Assembly (NCBI GenBank): GCA_934476545.1
Contig: CAKSOB010000003.1
Span: 1-39,125 of the forward strand
Source of the DNA: an uncultured Eubacteriales bacterium
GTDB taxonomy: Bacteria > Bacillota > Clostridia > Oscillospirales > Acutalibacteraceae
Direction of reading: 5' to 3'
Length of the DNA stretch: 39,125 nucleotides
Part shown: positions 29,960 through 37,565 of the stretch, in pieces
How positions within the stretch are numbered: position 1 is the first letter of the stretch
How the letters are laid out: each line of letters opens with the position of its first letter
Translations under genes and position numbers: made by a program
The notes under the pieces: model-generated
Told to the model about the DNA's origin: nothing
The model's input: the letters and a program-made list of their open reading frames with translations, nothing else
The model's database searches: none

Positions 29960-31615
29960 TTAGTTATCAAACACTGCGCCAACAGCGCTGGACTGTACCA
30001 TCTTTGCATAGCGCTTGATGTAACCGGTCAATTCCTTCTCCGGTGCCTTCCAGTTCTCCTTGCGCTTTGCCAGTTCTTCATCGCTGATGCGAACAGACAG
30101 GCTGCGCTCCGGAATGTTGATGTCGATAATGTCGCCATCCTCAATGAATGCGATCATACCGCCGGCTGCTGCCTCCGGTGCAACGTGACCGATGGATGCG
30201 CCTCTGGTTGCGCCGGAGAAGCGACCGTCGGTAATCAGCGCAACACTGGAGCCAAGACCCATACCGGTAATGCAAGCAGTTGGCTGGAGCATTTCTCTCA
30301 TACCGGGACCACCCTTTGGACCCTCGTAACGAATAACCACAACGTCGCCTGCTTGAATTTTGCCGCCCAAAATAGCTTCGGAAGCATCCTCTTCGCAATT
30401 GAAGCATTTTGCAGGGCCGCTATGTACCATCATTTCCGGTGCAACAGCGCCTTGCTTTACAACTGCGCCGTCCTGTGCCATGTTACCCTTCAGCACAGCA
30501 ATACCGCCGTCCTTGCGGAACGGATCGTCAATGGCGCGGATAACCTCGCCGTCTGCTGCCGGAACACAACGCAGACGATCTGCTACGGTACCGCTCACGG
30601 TCAGAGCATCCTCGTGAATCAGACCTGCCTTAGACAGTTCCTTCATTACAGCAGGAATACCGCCTACATCGTTCAAGTCGGTGATGAACACTTGGCTTGC
30701 AGGGTTCAGCTTGCAAAGCTGTGGCGTGGTACGGCTTACGTCGTCCATCGTGTCGATGGTTACATCTACACCGGCTTCGTGTGCGATTGCCAACAGGTGC
30801 AATACAGTATTACTAGAGCAGCCCAGTGCCATATCACTGCGGAGTGCGTTTTCAAATGCCTTCTCGGTCAGAATATCCTTTGGACGAATATCCTCTGCCA
30901 GCAGTTCCATAATGCGCTCACCTGCCTGCTTTGCCAGTGCTACACGAGCAGACATTACAGCAGGAATAGAGCCGTTGCCCGGCAGTGCCATACCGATTGC
31001 CTCGGTCAAGCAGTTCATGGAGTTTGCAGTATACATACCGGAGCAGGAACCGCAAGTTGGGCAAGCGGATTTCTCCAGAGCGGTCAGCTCATTCTCATCA
31101 ATCTTGCCGGAAGCATAGCTGCCAACTGCCTCAAACATTTCAGACAGACCAAAGCGGGTACCGTTGTGCTTACCCGGCATCATTGGACCGCCGCTAACAA
31201 AAATACTTGGCAGGTTCAAGCGGCAAGCTGCCAACATCATACCCGGTACAATCTTATCGCAGTTTGGAATAAATACAACTGCGTCCAGTGGATGAGCAGT
31301 CAGCATAACCTCTACGGAGTCTGCGATCAGTTCTCTGGATGCCAGAGAATACTTCATGCCCTTGTGACCCATTGCCAAACCATCGCAAACACCGATGGTT
31401 TCAAACTCAAACGGAACACCGCCGTTGTTGCGGATGCCTGCCTTTACGGCATCTGCAATTTCACCCAGATGCTTATGACCCGGAATGTAGTCGCTCTTGG
31501 AACAGACAACACCGATGAAAGGACGTTTCATCTCTGTGTCGGAAAGACCCAAAGCACGGAGGAGAGAGCGGTGTGGCGCACGTTCAGCGCCGGATTTCAT
31601 TTTATCACTTCTCAT
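29960..31615 (-). CDS. ilvD: Dihydroxy-acid dehydratase
   Basis: A 551-residue Fe-S dehydratase for the third step of branched-chain amino acid synthesis (2,3-dihydroxyisovalerate to 2-ketoisovalerate). Motifs include VVCSKSDYIPGHKHL, CDKIVPGM (cluster Cys), CPTCGSCSGMYTANSMNCL (cluster and Mg region) and GPKGGPGMREML near the C-terminus, ending with TDGRFSGATRG. Length is normal. The ATG at 31613-31615 has AGGAAG eight or nine bases upstream; an upstream in-frame extension lies in the leader. Other ilv genes are not in the window. Confidence 0.97.
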   Translation of the reverse strand: MRSDKMKSGAERAPHRSLLRALGLSDTEMKRPFIGVVCSKSDYIPGHKHLGEIADAVKAGIRNNGGVPFEFETIGVCDGLAMGHKGMKYSLASRELIADSVEVMLTAHPLDAVVFIPNCDKIVPGMMLAACRLNLPSIFVSGGPMMPGKHNGTRFGLSEMFEAVGSYASGKIDENELTALEKSACPTCGSCSGMYTANSMNCLTEAIGMALPGNGSIPAVMSARVALAKQAGERIMELLAEDIRPKDILTEKAFENALRSDMALGCSSNTVLHLLAIAHEAGVDVTIDTMDDVSRTTPQLCKLNPASQVFITDLNDVGGIPAVMKELSKAGLIHEDALTVSGTVADRLRCVPAADGEVIRAIDDPFRKDGGIAVLKGNMAQDGAVVKQGAVAPEMMVHSGPAKCFNCEEDASEAILGGKIQAGDVVVIRYEGPKGGPGMREMLQPTACITGMGLGSSVALITDGRFSGATRGASIGHVAPEAAAGGMIAFIEDGDIIDINIPERSLSVRISDEELAKRKENWKAPEKELTGYIKRYAKMVQSSAVGAVFDN

Positions 31616-31686
31616 GATTTCACTTCCTAAGTTAAAATTTAAGCTAAATAAATTTCCCATAAGGGGAATCATTGTTCTATCATTTA

Positions 31687-31715
31687 ATTGTAATCCATCC
31701 ACCGTTCTTTGTCAA
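31687..31715 (-). promoter_or_regulatory. Promoter of ilvD
   Basis: TTGACA (31710-31715), 17 bases, TACAAT (31687-31692), on the minus strand; leader of about 65 bases. No T-box or leader peptide is evident. Confidence 0.75.
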
Positions 31716-31721
31716 CTGCGC

Positions 31722-31757
31722 CAAAAAGAAAGGCAGACGCCTTTCGACATCTGCCTC
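31722..31757 (-). terminator. Terminator of the sodium-dependent transporter gene
   Basis: AGGCAGA (31731-31737) pairs with TCTGCCT (31750-31756); on the minus strand a TTTCTTTTT run follows, ending a few bases before the ilvD -35 box. Confidence 0.75.
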
Positions 31758-31761
31758 CCTA

Positions 31762-33234
31762 TTATGTAAGTTGTTTTTTCTTTGATGTTGTGAAGGAACA
31801 GAACAGGACGAACCCTAACATAACCACTGCTACAATCATCCAACCGATTAACATGCCCAGTCCTTTTTCTGCGAACATATCGTAGTAACCCTTGAGATAG
31901 ATGAACATGATTACCAACGGCAAAACGTAGAGCATATAAGGGCGAATAAACCGTGGGAATCTCGGTCCTTTTCCGGTGTTGCTTTCCGTAATAAAGTTGT
32001 CCCAACCCCAACCGTTTTTCCGTGTACAGAATAACAGAAATGCTAAGCTGCCCAACGGCAAAACATTGTTGGAAACAATAAAGTCTTCCAAATCCAAAAT
32101 GGTACTGCCGGCACCCAATGGTTGGAACGACGACCACAGGTTAAAGCCCAAAACGCAAGGAACACTCAGCAAAATAATGGAGATACCTGCCACCACAACG
32201 CTCTTTGTACGCTTCCATTTGAACAAATCCATGTAGAAGGACAAAATATTCTCGAACACCGCCACCACGGTAGAAAACGCCGCAAAGGTCAGGAATAAGA
32301 AAAACAGCGCCGACCAAATTTGTCCGCCTGCCATTTTGGCAAAGATGTTTGGGATGGTAATAAAAATCAGGCTCGGTCCGGAATCCGGTTCTACACCAAA
32401 GGCAAAGCAAGCCGGAATAATAATGAAGCCTGCCATCAATGCCACACTGGTATCCAAAGAAGCAACGGTCAAGGCCTCTCCCATCATGCCTTGCTTTTTG
32501 TTGATATAGCTGCCGAAAATCAGCATAGAACCCATACCCAAGGACAATGTAAAGAATGCCTGACTCATAGCGCCAAACACCACGTTACCGATACCGATTT
32601 CCCACATCTTTTGGAAATCCGGAACCAAATAGAACTTAATGCCTTCTCCCGCTCCGTCCAACAGGAAGGAGTTCACCACCAAAATTACCATAATCAGCAA
32701 CAGGGCGGTCATCATTATCTTCGATACTCGCTCCAAGCCTTTTTCAATACCAAAGGCACACACCACAAATCCCATAACGCAAATCAACACCATCCAAAAC
32801 AGCATGGTGGGCGCGCTGCCCAACATATCGGAAAACGCAGTGGTGACCTGCGTGGGGGTGGCGTGATTAAAATCCCCTCGGATACTCTTAAAGCAGTAGT
32901 ACATCATCCATCCCGAAACAGTGGTATAAAACATCATCAGCAGATAGTTGCCCGCCATACAGGGCCATTTAACCCAATGATACCGACTGCCGGGTTTCTC
33001 CAGTGTTTCCAATGCCCGAGCAATTCCAAGCCGACTTCCTCGACCGATGGAAAATTCCGCTACCAATACCGGAATCCCCATAACTACCAAGAAAAATAAA
33101 TAAATTAAAATAAAGGCTGCACCGCCATAAGCGCCACACATATAAGGAAATTTCCAAACGTTACCGATACCGATTGCACAACCGGCGGATACTAGGATAA
33201 ATCCCAACCGTGACCCAAAAGCTTCCCGTTTCAT
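31762..33234 (-). CDS. Sodium-dependent transporter (NSS/SNF family)
   Basis: A 490-residue LeuT-fold Na+ symporter with 11-12 membrane helices, taking up amino acids or similar small solutes. The first helix has the family signature GIGNVWKFPYMCGAYGGAAF (unwound substrate/Na+ site). FLVVMGIPVLVAEFSIGR follows, then the helix 6-8 region (FFTLSLGMGSMLIFGSYI, SLDTSVALMAGFIIIPACF). The substrate is unknown. The ATG has AGGAAG upstream and a good promoter at 33268-33296. It lies upstream of ilvD but is separated from it by a terminator and the ilvD promoter. Confidence 0.93.
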   Translation of the reverse strand: MKREAFGSRLGFILVSAGCAIGIGNVWKFPYMCGAYGGAAFILIYLFFLVVMGIPVLVAEFSIGRGSRLGIARALETLEKPGSRYHWVKWPCMAGNYLLMMFYTTVSGWMMYYCFKSIRGDFNHATPTQVTTAFSDMLGSAPTMLFWMVLICVMGFVVCAFGIEKGLERVSKIMMTALLLIMVILVVNSFLLDGAGEGIKFYLVPDFQKMWEIGIGNVVFGAMSQAFFTLSLGMGSMLIFGSYINKKQGMMGEALTVASLDTSVALMAGFIIIPACFAFGVEPDSGPSLIFITIPNIFAKMAGGQIWSALFFLFLTFAAFSTVVAVFENILSFYMDLFKWKRTKSVVVAGISIILLSVPCVLGFNLWSSFQPLGAGSTILDLEDFIVSNNVLPLGSLAFLLFCTRKNGWGWDNFITESNTGKGPRFPRFIRPYMLYVLPLVIMFIYLKGYYDMFAEKGLGMLIGWMIVAVVMLGFVLFCSFTTSKKKQLT

Positions 33235-33267
33235 AGTTCACTTCCTAGCGTTTCAATGATTGCATTT

Positions 33268-33296
33268 ATTATACACGACCCTATGATAAAAAGCAA
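33268..33296 (-). promoter_or_regulatory. Promoter of the sodium-dependent transporter gene
   Basis: TTGCTT (33291-33296), 17 bases, TATAAT (33268-33273), on the minus strand. Confidence 0.65.
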
Positions 33297-33364
33297 TTTT
33301 CTATTCTATTATTTTATGAATTTTTGTCTATATGCGTATAAAAACAAATAGAGCATCCTCTCTA

Positions 33365-33440
33365 TCATACGGATGCACAATTTGAGATTGCTTTCTCCAT
33401 TGTTTCGACAGATTTCCCTCCATGGTATCCTCCAAAAGAA
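33365..33440 (-). pseudogene. Decayed fragment of the ECF-cluster lipoprotein domain
   Basis: On the minus strand this stretch aligns with the lipoprotein gene at about 35140-35200. It shares an uninterrupted run of 17 bases and more (AACAATGGAGAAAGCAATC), and flanking bases match with two small gaps. In the right frame it reads SVETMEKAISNCASV, against SVQTMEKAIIQIM in the lipoprotein. A different frame opens at an ATG (33421-33423) with GGAGG upstream and codes for 31 unrelated residues; this is likely accidental. It is a remnant of a third copy of the domain. Confidence 0.6.
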
Positions 33441-33597
33441 AAAATAGCGCCCTTAAAGCTACCATACAACCATCGTTATACCACCAGGGTAACTTAAGAA
33501 CGCCTTTTTTCTACATAAACTTTTATTCTACAAAACTTTTATAATTTGATAAGCTATATCATATTTTGGAGAAAATTACAAGTTCCTATTTCATCTC
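33441..33597 (-). other. Non-coding stretch with hairpin, downstream of the anti-sigma gene
   Basis: CTTAA.G.TACC (from 33465) can pair with GGTA..TTAAG (to 33497) around a ~20-base loop; a TTTTTT run follows on the plus strand and ATTTTTT on the minus strand. It may be the terminator of the sigma operon. I see no gene here. Confidence 0.4.
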
Positions 33598-34236
33598 TTA
33601 CGAGATTGCAGACTGAACCAAGTCTATCATCTTAGAATATGGTATCCCCTGCTCCATCCAAACAGAGAACATATAGCCTTCCGACTGCCAAACAGCAAGA
33701 CGATACCGGTCGTCGTTGCCCTTTATTGTCACTTCTACGCCGTGAATCGTTTCTGTTGTAATCTGTACATACTCCGTATAATCTCCGGAAATATCTTCTG
33801 TTCCCACTGCCTTTCGATATTCTACGGAATTTTTCTTGCCGGTATAGGTCACTTCTGCCCATTTATCCCAACACCACTCATAAGAAGTGGACTGCACCGC
33901 AAAGGGCAATGCGTGCAGCTCTTCTACCGAGAAGCCTGCCGTTTGCGATAATTCCTCTACGGAGCTGCACTCCACGATTTGTGCCACCGGATTTGCTACA
34001 TATTCTCCCGACAAGTCGGGATCTACGGTTGTCACATTGCGTATTACGACACCACCGATCAACAACAGTACAAAGCAAGCCGCTATGGACGCAATGCCTT
34101 TCCAAACCGGAAACTTTACGATTTTGGCGGGCGGCTTTTGAGATTGCGCTACAAGATTTCCAAGAATCCGACTTCGCATTTCTTCTGTTACTTCTACCTT
34201 ATCCATAATCTCCCGATATGCCTTACGCAAAATCAT
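33598..34236 (-). CDS. Anti-sigma factor, membrane-spanning, with DUF4367-like sensor domain
   Basis: A 212-residue type II membrane protein. The cytoplasmic part (residues 1-45) contains a helix (VEVTEEMRSRILGNLVA) as the probable sigma-binding segment; there is no zinc motif. One membrane helix is at ~47-66. The outer domain (~residues 80-212) has the pattern of DUF4367-like domains and shares with the neighbouring lipoprotein the block RK..GTE.ISGDY (residues 141-153, 10 of 13 identical), GND and LA.W. Its ATG overlaps the last 14 bases of the sigma gene, with AAAGGAGG close upstream, so it is translationally coupled. It should hold the ECF sigma at the membrane. Confidence 0.82.
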   Translation of the reverse strand: MILRKAYREIMDKVEVTEEMRSRILGNLVAQSQKPPAKIVKFPVWKGIASIAACFVLLLIGGVVIRNVTTVDPDLSGEYVANPVAQIVECSSVEELSQTAGFSVEELHALPFAVQSTSYEWCWDKWAEVTYTGKKNSVEYRKAVGTEDISGDYTEYVQITTETIHGVEVTIKGNDDRYRLAVWQSEGYMFSVWMEQGIPYSKMIDLVQSAIS

Positions 34237-34837
34237 ACGCCTCCTTTAAGGATTCTTTTAACCGTTCCCGCCCTCGCTTTAAATCGGAGCGGACACTGCT
34301 TTCCTTTCGCTTTAAGATTGCACTGATTTCTTTTGTGGGGTAGCCTTCATAATAATACAAATGAATGACTTCCCTGTATTTTGGCGGAAGTGTTTTCACC
34401 ACATTCCACACAAAGAAGAGATCCTCCCGATCCTCTGCCACCAGTGTTTCTTCCAATTCATCGGCTTCTCTGATTTTGTTGTACTGAATCTTGTTCTTGC
34501 TCAAATTTGCCGCAACCCGAAGCAACCACGCTTTTTCATGCTCCTCACCTTCAAAGGTAGGGGCAGCCTGCATATATTTCAGTAAGGTATCCTGTAAAAT
34601 GTCCTCCGCATCGCTTTGATTGTGCAAATAGGAATATGCCAACCGAAGAATGGCATTGCCATGCCGGTCTAATGCAGATTCCGCAAGAGATACCTTTTGG
34701 GCATCACTGTTTGATTCCGATTGCGCTTTGGATGAAAAGACTGCTCGAATTTTTCTAAACGAACCACATAACTCGCTCAGAAAGGAGCGTATCCCCCACT
34801 TGTTATGAAGCTGCGGGATCGGTTTTATAGATTCCAT
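34223..34837 (-). CDS. ECF sigma factor (sigma-70 family)
   Basis: A 204-residue extracytoplasmic-function sigma factor. Sigma-2 is at residues ~51-115 (LAESALDRHGNAILRLAYSYL, QSDAEDILQDTLLKYM). Sigma-4 is at ~141-198 (FVWNVVKTLPPKYREVIHLYY, TKEISAILKRKESSVRSDLKRGRERLK). It carries ~50 extra N-terminal residues (HNKWGIRSFLSELCGSFRKIR) beyond the usual ECF start. The ATG at 34835-34837 has GGAGG eight bases upstream. A terminator-like hairpin separates it from the upstream lipoprotein gene, and it overlaps the anti-sigma gene downstream. Confidence 0.92.
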   Translation of the reverse strand: MESIKPIPQLHNKWGIRSFLSELCGSFRKIRAVFSSKAQSESNSDAQKVSLAESALDRHGNAILRLAYSYLHNQSDAEDILQDTLLKYMQAAPTFEGEEHEKAWLLRVAANLSKNKIQYNKIREADELEETLVAEDREDLFFVWNVVKTLPPKYREVIHLYYYEGYPTKEISAILKRKESSVRSDLKRGRERLKESLKEAYDFA

Positions 34838-34853
34838 CGCAAGTTCCTCCGTG

Positions 34854-34885
34854 AAAAACAGACCATAAAAAATCATCATGGTCTG
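34854..34885 (-). terminator. Terminator-like hairpin between lipoprotein and sigma genes
   Basis: CAGACCAT (34859-34866) pairs perfectly with ATGGTCTG (34878-34885); on the minus strand TTTTT follows, then three bases to the GGAGG of the sigma gene. It probably lets only part of the lipoprotein transcripts continue into sigma. Confidence 0.72.
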
Positions 34886-34897
34886 CCTCGTTTTGTA

Positions 34898-35440
34898 TTA
34901 TTGAATTTGCGCAATCAGCGCTGCAACCGCTTCTGCATCCATTCCCGGTGTACTGAGCGCATAGGCATACGTTCCGTCATTCCAAGTTGCAAGAGATACG
35001 GTTCCGTCATTCCCCGATTCCGTTACGGTATACTTCCCCACGATAACTTCTTTCGACTCTTGATACACGTTATAATCCCCACTGATATTCTCTGTGCCGG
35101 TTCCCTTTCTGATGGTGATGGAATCGGCATCATTGCGATACATAATTTGAATGATTGCTTTCTCCATTGTTTGAACAGACACCTCCGGGTAGCCTTTGAT
35201 GGTTTCCGGTGCGCTCAGGGAAAAGCCTATGGCTTTTGCGGCGTCCTGCAAGGTTTTCTGCTCTGTCCACGGATTGGGCGTCTGTGTGTTTTCCTCCTCT
35301 TTTTTATCCACCTGAATAGTTGCGGAAGAAGTATTCTTGTCGGTGTCTTGTTTGGTTTCTCCGCAAGCAGTAAGAGATAACAGGGCAGCCGTACCAATCA
35401 CCGTACACAATAAGGCTACAATCATGGTTTTTCCTTTCAT
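34898..35440 (-). CDS. Lipoprotein with the same DUF4367-like domain as the anti-sigma factor
   Basis: A 180-residue exported lipoprotein (lipobox LSLTAC, Cys26), a polar linker to ~residue 60, then a single domain to the end. Residues 111-123 (RKGTGTENISGDY) match the anti-sigma ectodomain 141-153, and GFS, GND and LATW line up too; both end in an amphipathic helix (AEAVAALIAQI). The family DUF4367 is recalled, not searched. It is the first gene of the sigma operon, with an ECF-type promoter candidate in front, so it is a likely target of the sigma factor. It may share or compete for the signal of the anti-sigma factor. AAGGAT serves as ribosome site. Confidence 0.8.
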   Translation of the reverse strand: MKGKTMIVALLCTVIGTAALLSLTACGETKQDTDKNTSSATIQVDKKEEENTQTPNPWTEQKTLQDAAKAIGFSLSAPETIKGYPEVSVQTMEKAIIQIMYRNDADSITIRKGTGTENISGDYNVYQESKEVIVGKYTVTESGNDGTVSLATWNDGTYAYALSTPGMDAEAVAALIAQIQ

Positions 35441-35471
35441 TTTTTTACATCCTTTCTATTTTGTCAATCTT

Positions 35472-35485
35472 AAGGAAATTTCCTT
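35472..35485 (-). promoter_or_regulatory. 14-bp perfect palindrome in the lipoprotein leader
   Basis: AAGGAAATTTCCTT just downstream of the predicted start site of the sigma operon. It is a possible second regulator site. Confidence 0.3.
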
Positions 35486-35495
35486 TCCTGCTTTG

Positions 35496-35524
35496 TATAC
35501 AGTTGACCAACGAAAAATGTTGCA
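35496..35524 (-). promoter_or_regulatory. ECF-type promoter candidate of the lipoprotein-sigma-anti-sigma operon
   Basis: On the minus strand TGCAAC (35519-35524), followed by ATTTTT, 17 bases, TGTATA (35496-35501). This resembles ECF promoters of the SigV/SigW style (TGAAAC-N16/17-CGTATA) rather than a housekeeping promoter, and suggests autoregulation. Confidence 0.5.
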
Positions 35525-35560
35525 AAAATGAAGAAATATTTTTTCAGAAACAGAGTTCTC

Positions 35561-36193
35561 TTACAGTCTTGGAATAAAGTTAGTACATTCTGTCCGCTCT
35601 GTCGCCGGATACGGAATTCCCTGTTCCTTTCCGGCGGCAAAGCAGCGCATCATCCAAACCATGTTTCTGGCAAGATTTCGCATGGTCTGCATTCCCTCTT
35701 TGTCTTTTGGGGCATCCTCTGCAACCAATCCATGCAGCATATTCCAATAGGTAGAACCGGCTACCGGCATCTGAGAAATTCCGAAGTATTTATTCAGCGC
35801 ATCCAGCGCTGCGGTGGTGCCACCACGTCTTGCAACGGCAACCGCTGCGCCCGGCTTGAACTGAAATACGCTTTTGTCTGCACTATAAAACGCACGATCC
35901 AAAAAGTCAAAAATTCTGCCGCTTGGATGTGCATAATATACCGGTGTCGCAAAGACAAATCCATCGGCTTCTTTTGCTTTTTTCACAAACTCGTTTACGC
36001 CGTCTTCTTTAAAAACACATTCCCCTGTTTTTCTACAAACGCCGCACTGCAAGCAATCTGCCAATGGTTTTCCTCTCACTTGAATAATTTCGGTTTCAAC
36101 CCCCTCTCCTTCAAAAACCGTAACCATCTCCCGCAGCGCAACCATGGTGGTTCCGTTGACATGACTACTCCCGTTTACCAATAACACTTTCAT
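35561..36193 (-). CDS. Flavodoxin-fold NAD(P)H:FMN reductase, iron-sulfur flavoprotein type
   Basis: A 210-residue flavodoxin-like protein. The FMN phosphate loop is NGSSHVNGTT, and the flavin-binding loop is ATPVYYAHPSG. A Cys cluster CLQCGVCRKTGEC (residues ~47-59) is typical of iron-sulfur flavoproteins and could bind a 4Fe-4S cluster. It probably shuttles electrons or reduces small oxidants. The ATG has GGGAGAAGG upstream. It follows the GNAT gene by 27 bases and is likely co-transcribed. Confidence 0.88.
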   Translation of the reverse strand: MKVLLVNGSSHVNGTTMVALREMVTVFEGEGVETEIIQVRGKPLADCLQCGVCRKTGECVFKEDGVNEFVKKAKEADGFVFATPVYYAHPSGRIFDFLDRAFYSADKSVFQFKPGAAVAVARRGGTTAALDALNKYFGISQMPVAGSTYWNMLHGLVAEDAPKDKEGMQTMRNLARNMVWMMRCFAAGKEQGIPYPATERTECTNFIPRL

Positions 36194-36220
36194 TTTTCCT
36201 TCTCCCTTTCTTGTTTCCGT

Positions 36221-36700
36221 TTATTCGGCAAGCTGTGCTAAGGCATCCCCTGTAAGACGATACAGCGTCCAGTCGGACATCGGCTGTGCGCCCAACGATA
36301 AGTAAAAATCAATGCTTGGCTGATTCCAGTCCAGACACACCCACTCCATCCGACCGCAGCCCCGCTCCACTGCAATGGCTGCCAGCTTTTTTAAGATGGC
36401 TTTTCCGTAGCCTTTCCCACGGTATTCCGGGCGAATATACACATCCTCCAAATAAATACCGCCCCGTCCTACAAAGGTAGAAAAGTTATGGAAATACAAG
36501 GCAAAGCCAACTTCTTTTCCCTCTTCCAGTACAAAAAACACTTCTGCTTTTTCTTTGTCAAAAATCCATGTTTCTAAGGTCGTTTCATCTGCAATCACTT
36601 GATCGCTCATCTTTTCATAGGCTGCAATCTCCTTGATAAATTGGAGAATCAGCGGAACATCCTTCCGCTCTGCATCTCGAAATGCAACTGTTGTATTCAT
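36221..36700 (-). CDS. GNAT family N-acetyltransferase (SSAT-like)
   Basis: A 159-residue acetyl-CoA-dependent acetyltransferase with the diamine (spermidine/spermine) acetyltransferase look. The GR.GIYLEDVYIRPEYRGKGYGKAIL block contains motif A with the acetyl-CoA pyrophosphate loop RGKGYG; NQPSIDFYLSLGA follows near the end. The ATG at 36698-36700 has GAGG upstream; an earlier in-frame GTG overlaps that site. A hairpin lies in its leader. Confidence 0.88.
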   Translation of the reverse strand: MNTTVAFRDAERKDVPLILQFIKEIAAYEKMSDQVIADETTLETWIFDKEKAEVFFVLEEGKEVGFALYFHNFSTFVGRGGIYLEDVYIRPEYRGKGYGKAILKKLAAIAVERGCGRMEWVCLDWNQPSIDFYLSLGAQPMSDWTLYRLTGDALAQLAE

Positions 36701-36734
36701 GTTTTTCCTCACACTTTCTGTTGTTTTCTTTTGA

Positions 36735-36765
36735 CAATAGACAATCCTTTTGGGATTGCCTATTG
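36735..36765 (-). promoter_or_regulatory. Leader hairpin upstream of the GNAT gene
   Basis: 13-base arms (36735-36747 and 36753-36765) with one mismatch and a five-base loop, no T-run on either side. It is a strong RNA stem or an operator. Confidence 0.4.
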
Positions 36766-36795
36766 GGGTTACAGTGATAGATTTGTTATAAAATT

Positions 36796-36996
36796 TTATT
36801 CTGCCGTGTTATCTTGGTTCTCTATGACATAGATGACGCGGGCAATTCCGGAAAGCATGGAAAATAAAATAGCGTCGCACGGCCCTCATCAAGCCCTGAC
36901 CCAACAAAAAAATCCAGAAACTCCGGCAAGTGCCATAACCAAAATAGATACCACGGTTCTGAATTTTTCATTTTCCTGCTTCCTTTCCACACCCAT
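36796..36996 (-). pseudogene. Small membrane protein gene broken by two consecutive TGA codons
   Basis: A 67-codon frame starts at ATG 36994-36996, reads 35 residues ending SILVMALAGVSGFFCWVRA, meets TGA TGA (36886-36891), and then continues in the same frame with 29 residues that look like a real membrane helix (DAILFSMLSGIARVIYVIENQ) to a TAA. Two helices plus a basic N-terminus make a plausible small membrane protein. It lies 12 bases downstream of the lipoprotein gene, so it would be co-transcribed. The tandem stop codons make it a pseudogene unless they are read through; the organism uses TGA as a normal stop elsewhere. Confidence 0.6.
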
Positions 36997-37008
36997 CGTT
37001 CCGCCGAA

Positions 37009-37419
37009 TTATCCTAGCAGCGTTTGGGCAGTGGTTTCTCCCTTTTCTACAATTGTACAGTTGTGGTTTTCATCCACACGGATTTTATATCCATAGAAAA
37101 AGTCGTTCACACCATCGTTGCACTGATAGCGAACCACATAGTACGATTCTTCATCTGTTACAAACCCACAGGCTGTTTTCACAATGGTATAATCCGAATC
37201 CATTGTGTTTAAAAAGTTATGGAAGGTTTTATCTGCATAAGCCTTTACCGCAATTCCTTGATCATAAACTGCTTGTGCTGTTATGGTTTCCTCTGAACTT
37301 TGTTGATTCGTGTCGTTTCCTTGGCTACACCCACTGAAAAAACACATAGCAGTACCGATTACCGCCACCGCAAGCAACGCCGCTTTTTGCAGGTTCATAT
37401 CCTTCTTCATCCTTTCCAT
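37009..37419 (-). CDS. Small lipoprotein, unknown function
   Basis: A 136-residue exported lipoprotein with a basic N-terminus, hydrophobic stretch and lipobox (FFSGC). The mature part is ~105 residues: a Gln/Ser linker, then a single alpha/beta domain (YYVVRYQCNDGVNDFFYGYKIRV). I do not recognise it. Starts at 37419, 37410 and 37398 are all possible, and none has a well-spaced ribosome site; GAGG is 11 bases before the first. It has its own promoter at 37441-37469 and is followed by the broken small membrane gene. Confidence 0.78.
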   Translation of the reverse strand: MERMKKDMNLQKAALLAVAVIGTAMCFFSGCSQGNDTNQQSSEETITAQAVYDQGIAVKAYADKTFHNFLNTMDSDYTIVKTACGFVTDEESYYVVRYQCNDGVNDFFYGYKIRVDENHNCTIVEKGETTAQTLLG

Positions 37420-37440
37420 GTGAATTATTGCCTCTTTTCT

Positions 37441-37469
37441 ATTCTAGTCATTTCCATTCGGCAAGTCAA
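37441..37469 (-). promoter_or_regulatory. Promoter of the 37009-37419 lipoprotein gene
   Basis: TTGACT (37464-37469), 17 bases, TAGAAT (37441-37446), on the minus strand. Confidence 0.65.
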
Positions 37470-37502
37470 CCGGCGAATCGATTGGGAAATCTCCGCACAA
37501 AC

Positions 37503-37561
37503 AAAAAGCCCTTTGAGAAAAGGATTTCTCCTCTCTCAAAGGGCAAGTTGACAAACTGGAA
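37503..37561 (-). repeat. Terminator-containing repeat, copy 1
   Basis: Starts with AAAAAGCCCTTTGAGA and ends AAGTTGACAAACTGGAA. It is identical to copy 2 (38989-39051) except for a 3-4 base difference after the hairpin. The hairpin (CCCTTTGAGA with TCTCAAAGGG) followed by CTTTTT on the minus strand is the terminator of the gene at 37566-37976, and the extra 17 bases reach nearly to that gene's stop codon. Confidence 0.85.
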
Positions 37562-37565
37562 GTTA

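Noticed and set aside
29462..31630. A very long plus-strand open frame (over 700 codons) opposite ilvD and the DUF4300-like gene
   Set aside because: It runs across two clear minus-strand genes and the gap between them, has no plausible start site and matches no family.
33328..33423. 31-codon minus-strand open frame with a GGAGG site
   Set aside because: Its sequence aligns in another frame with the ECF-cluster lipoprotein gene, so it is more likely a decayed copy with an accidental frame.
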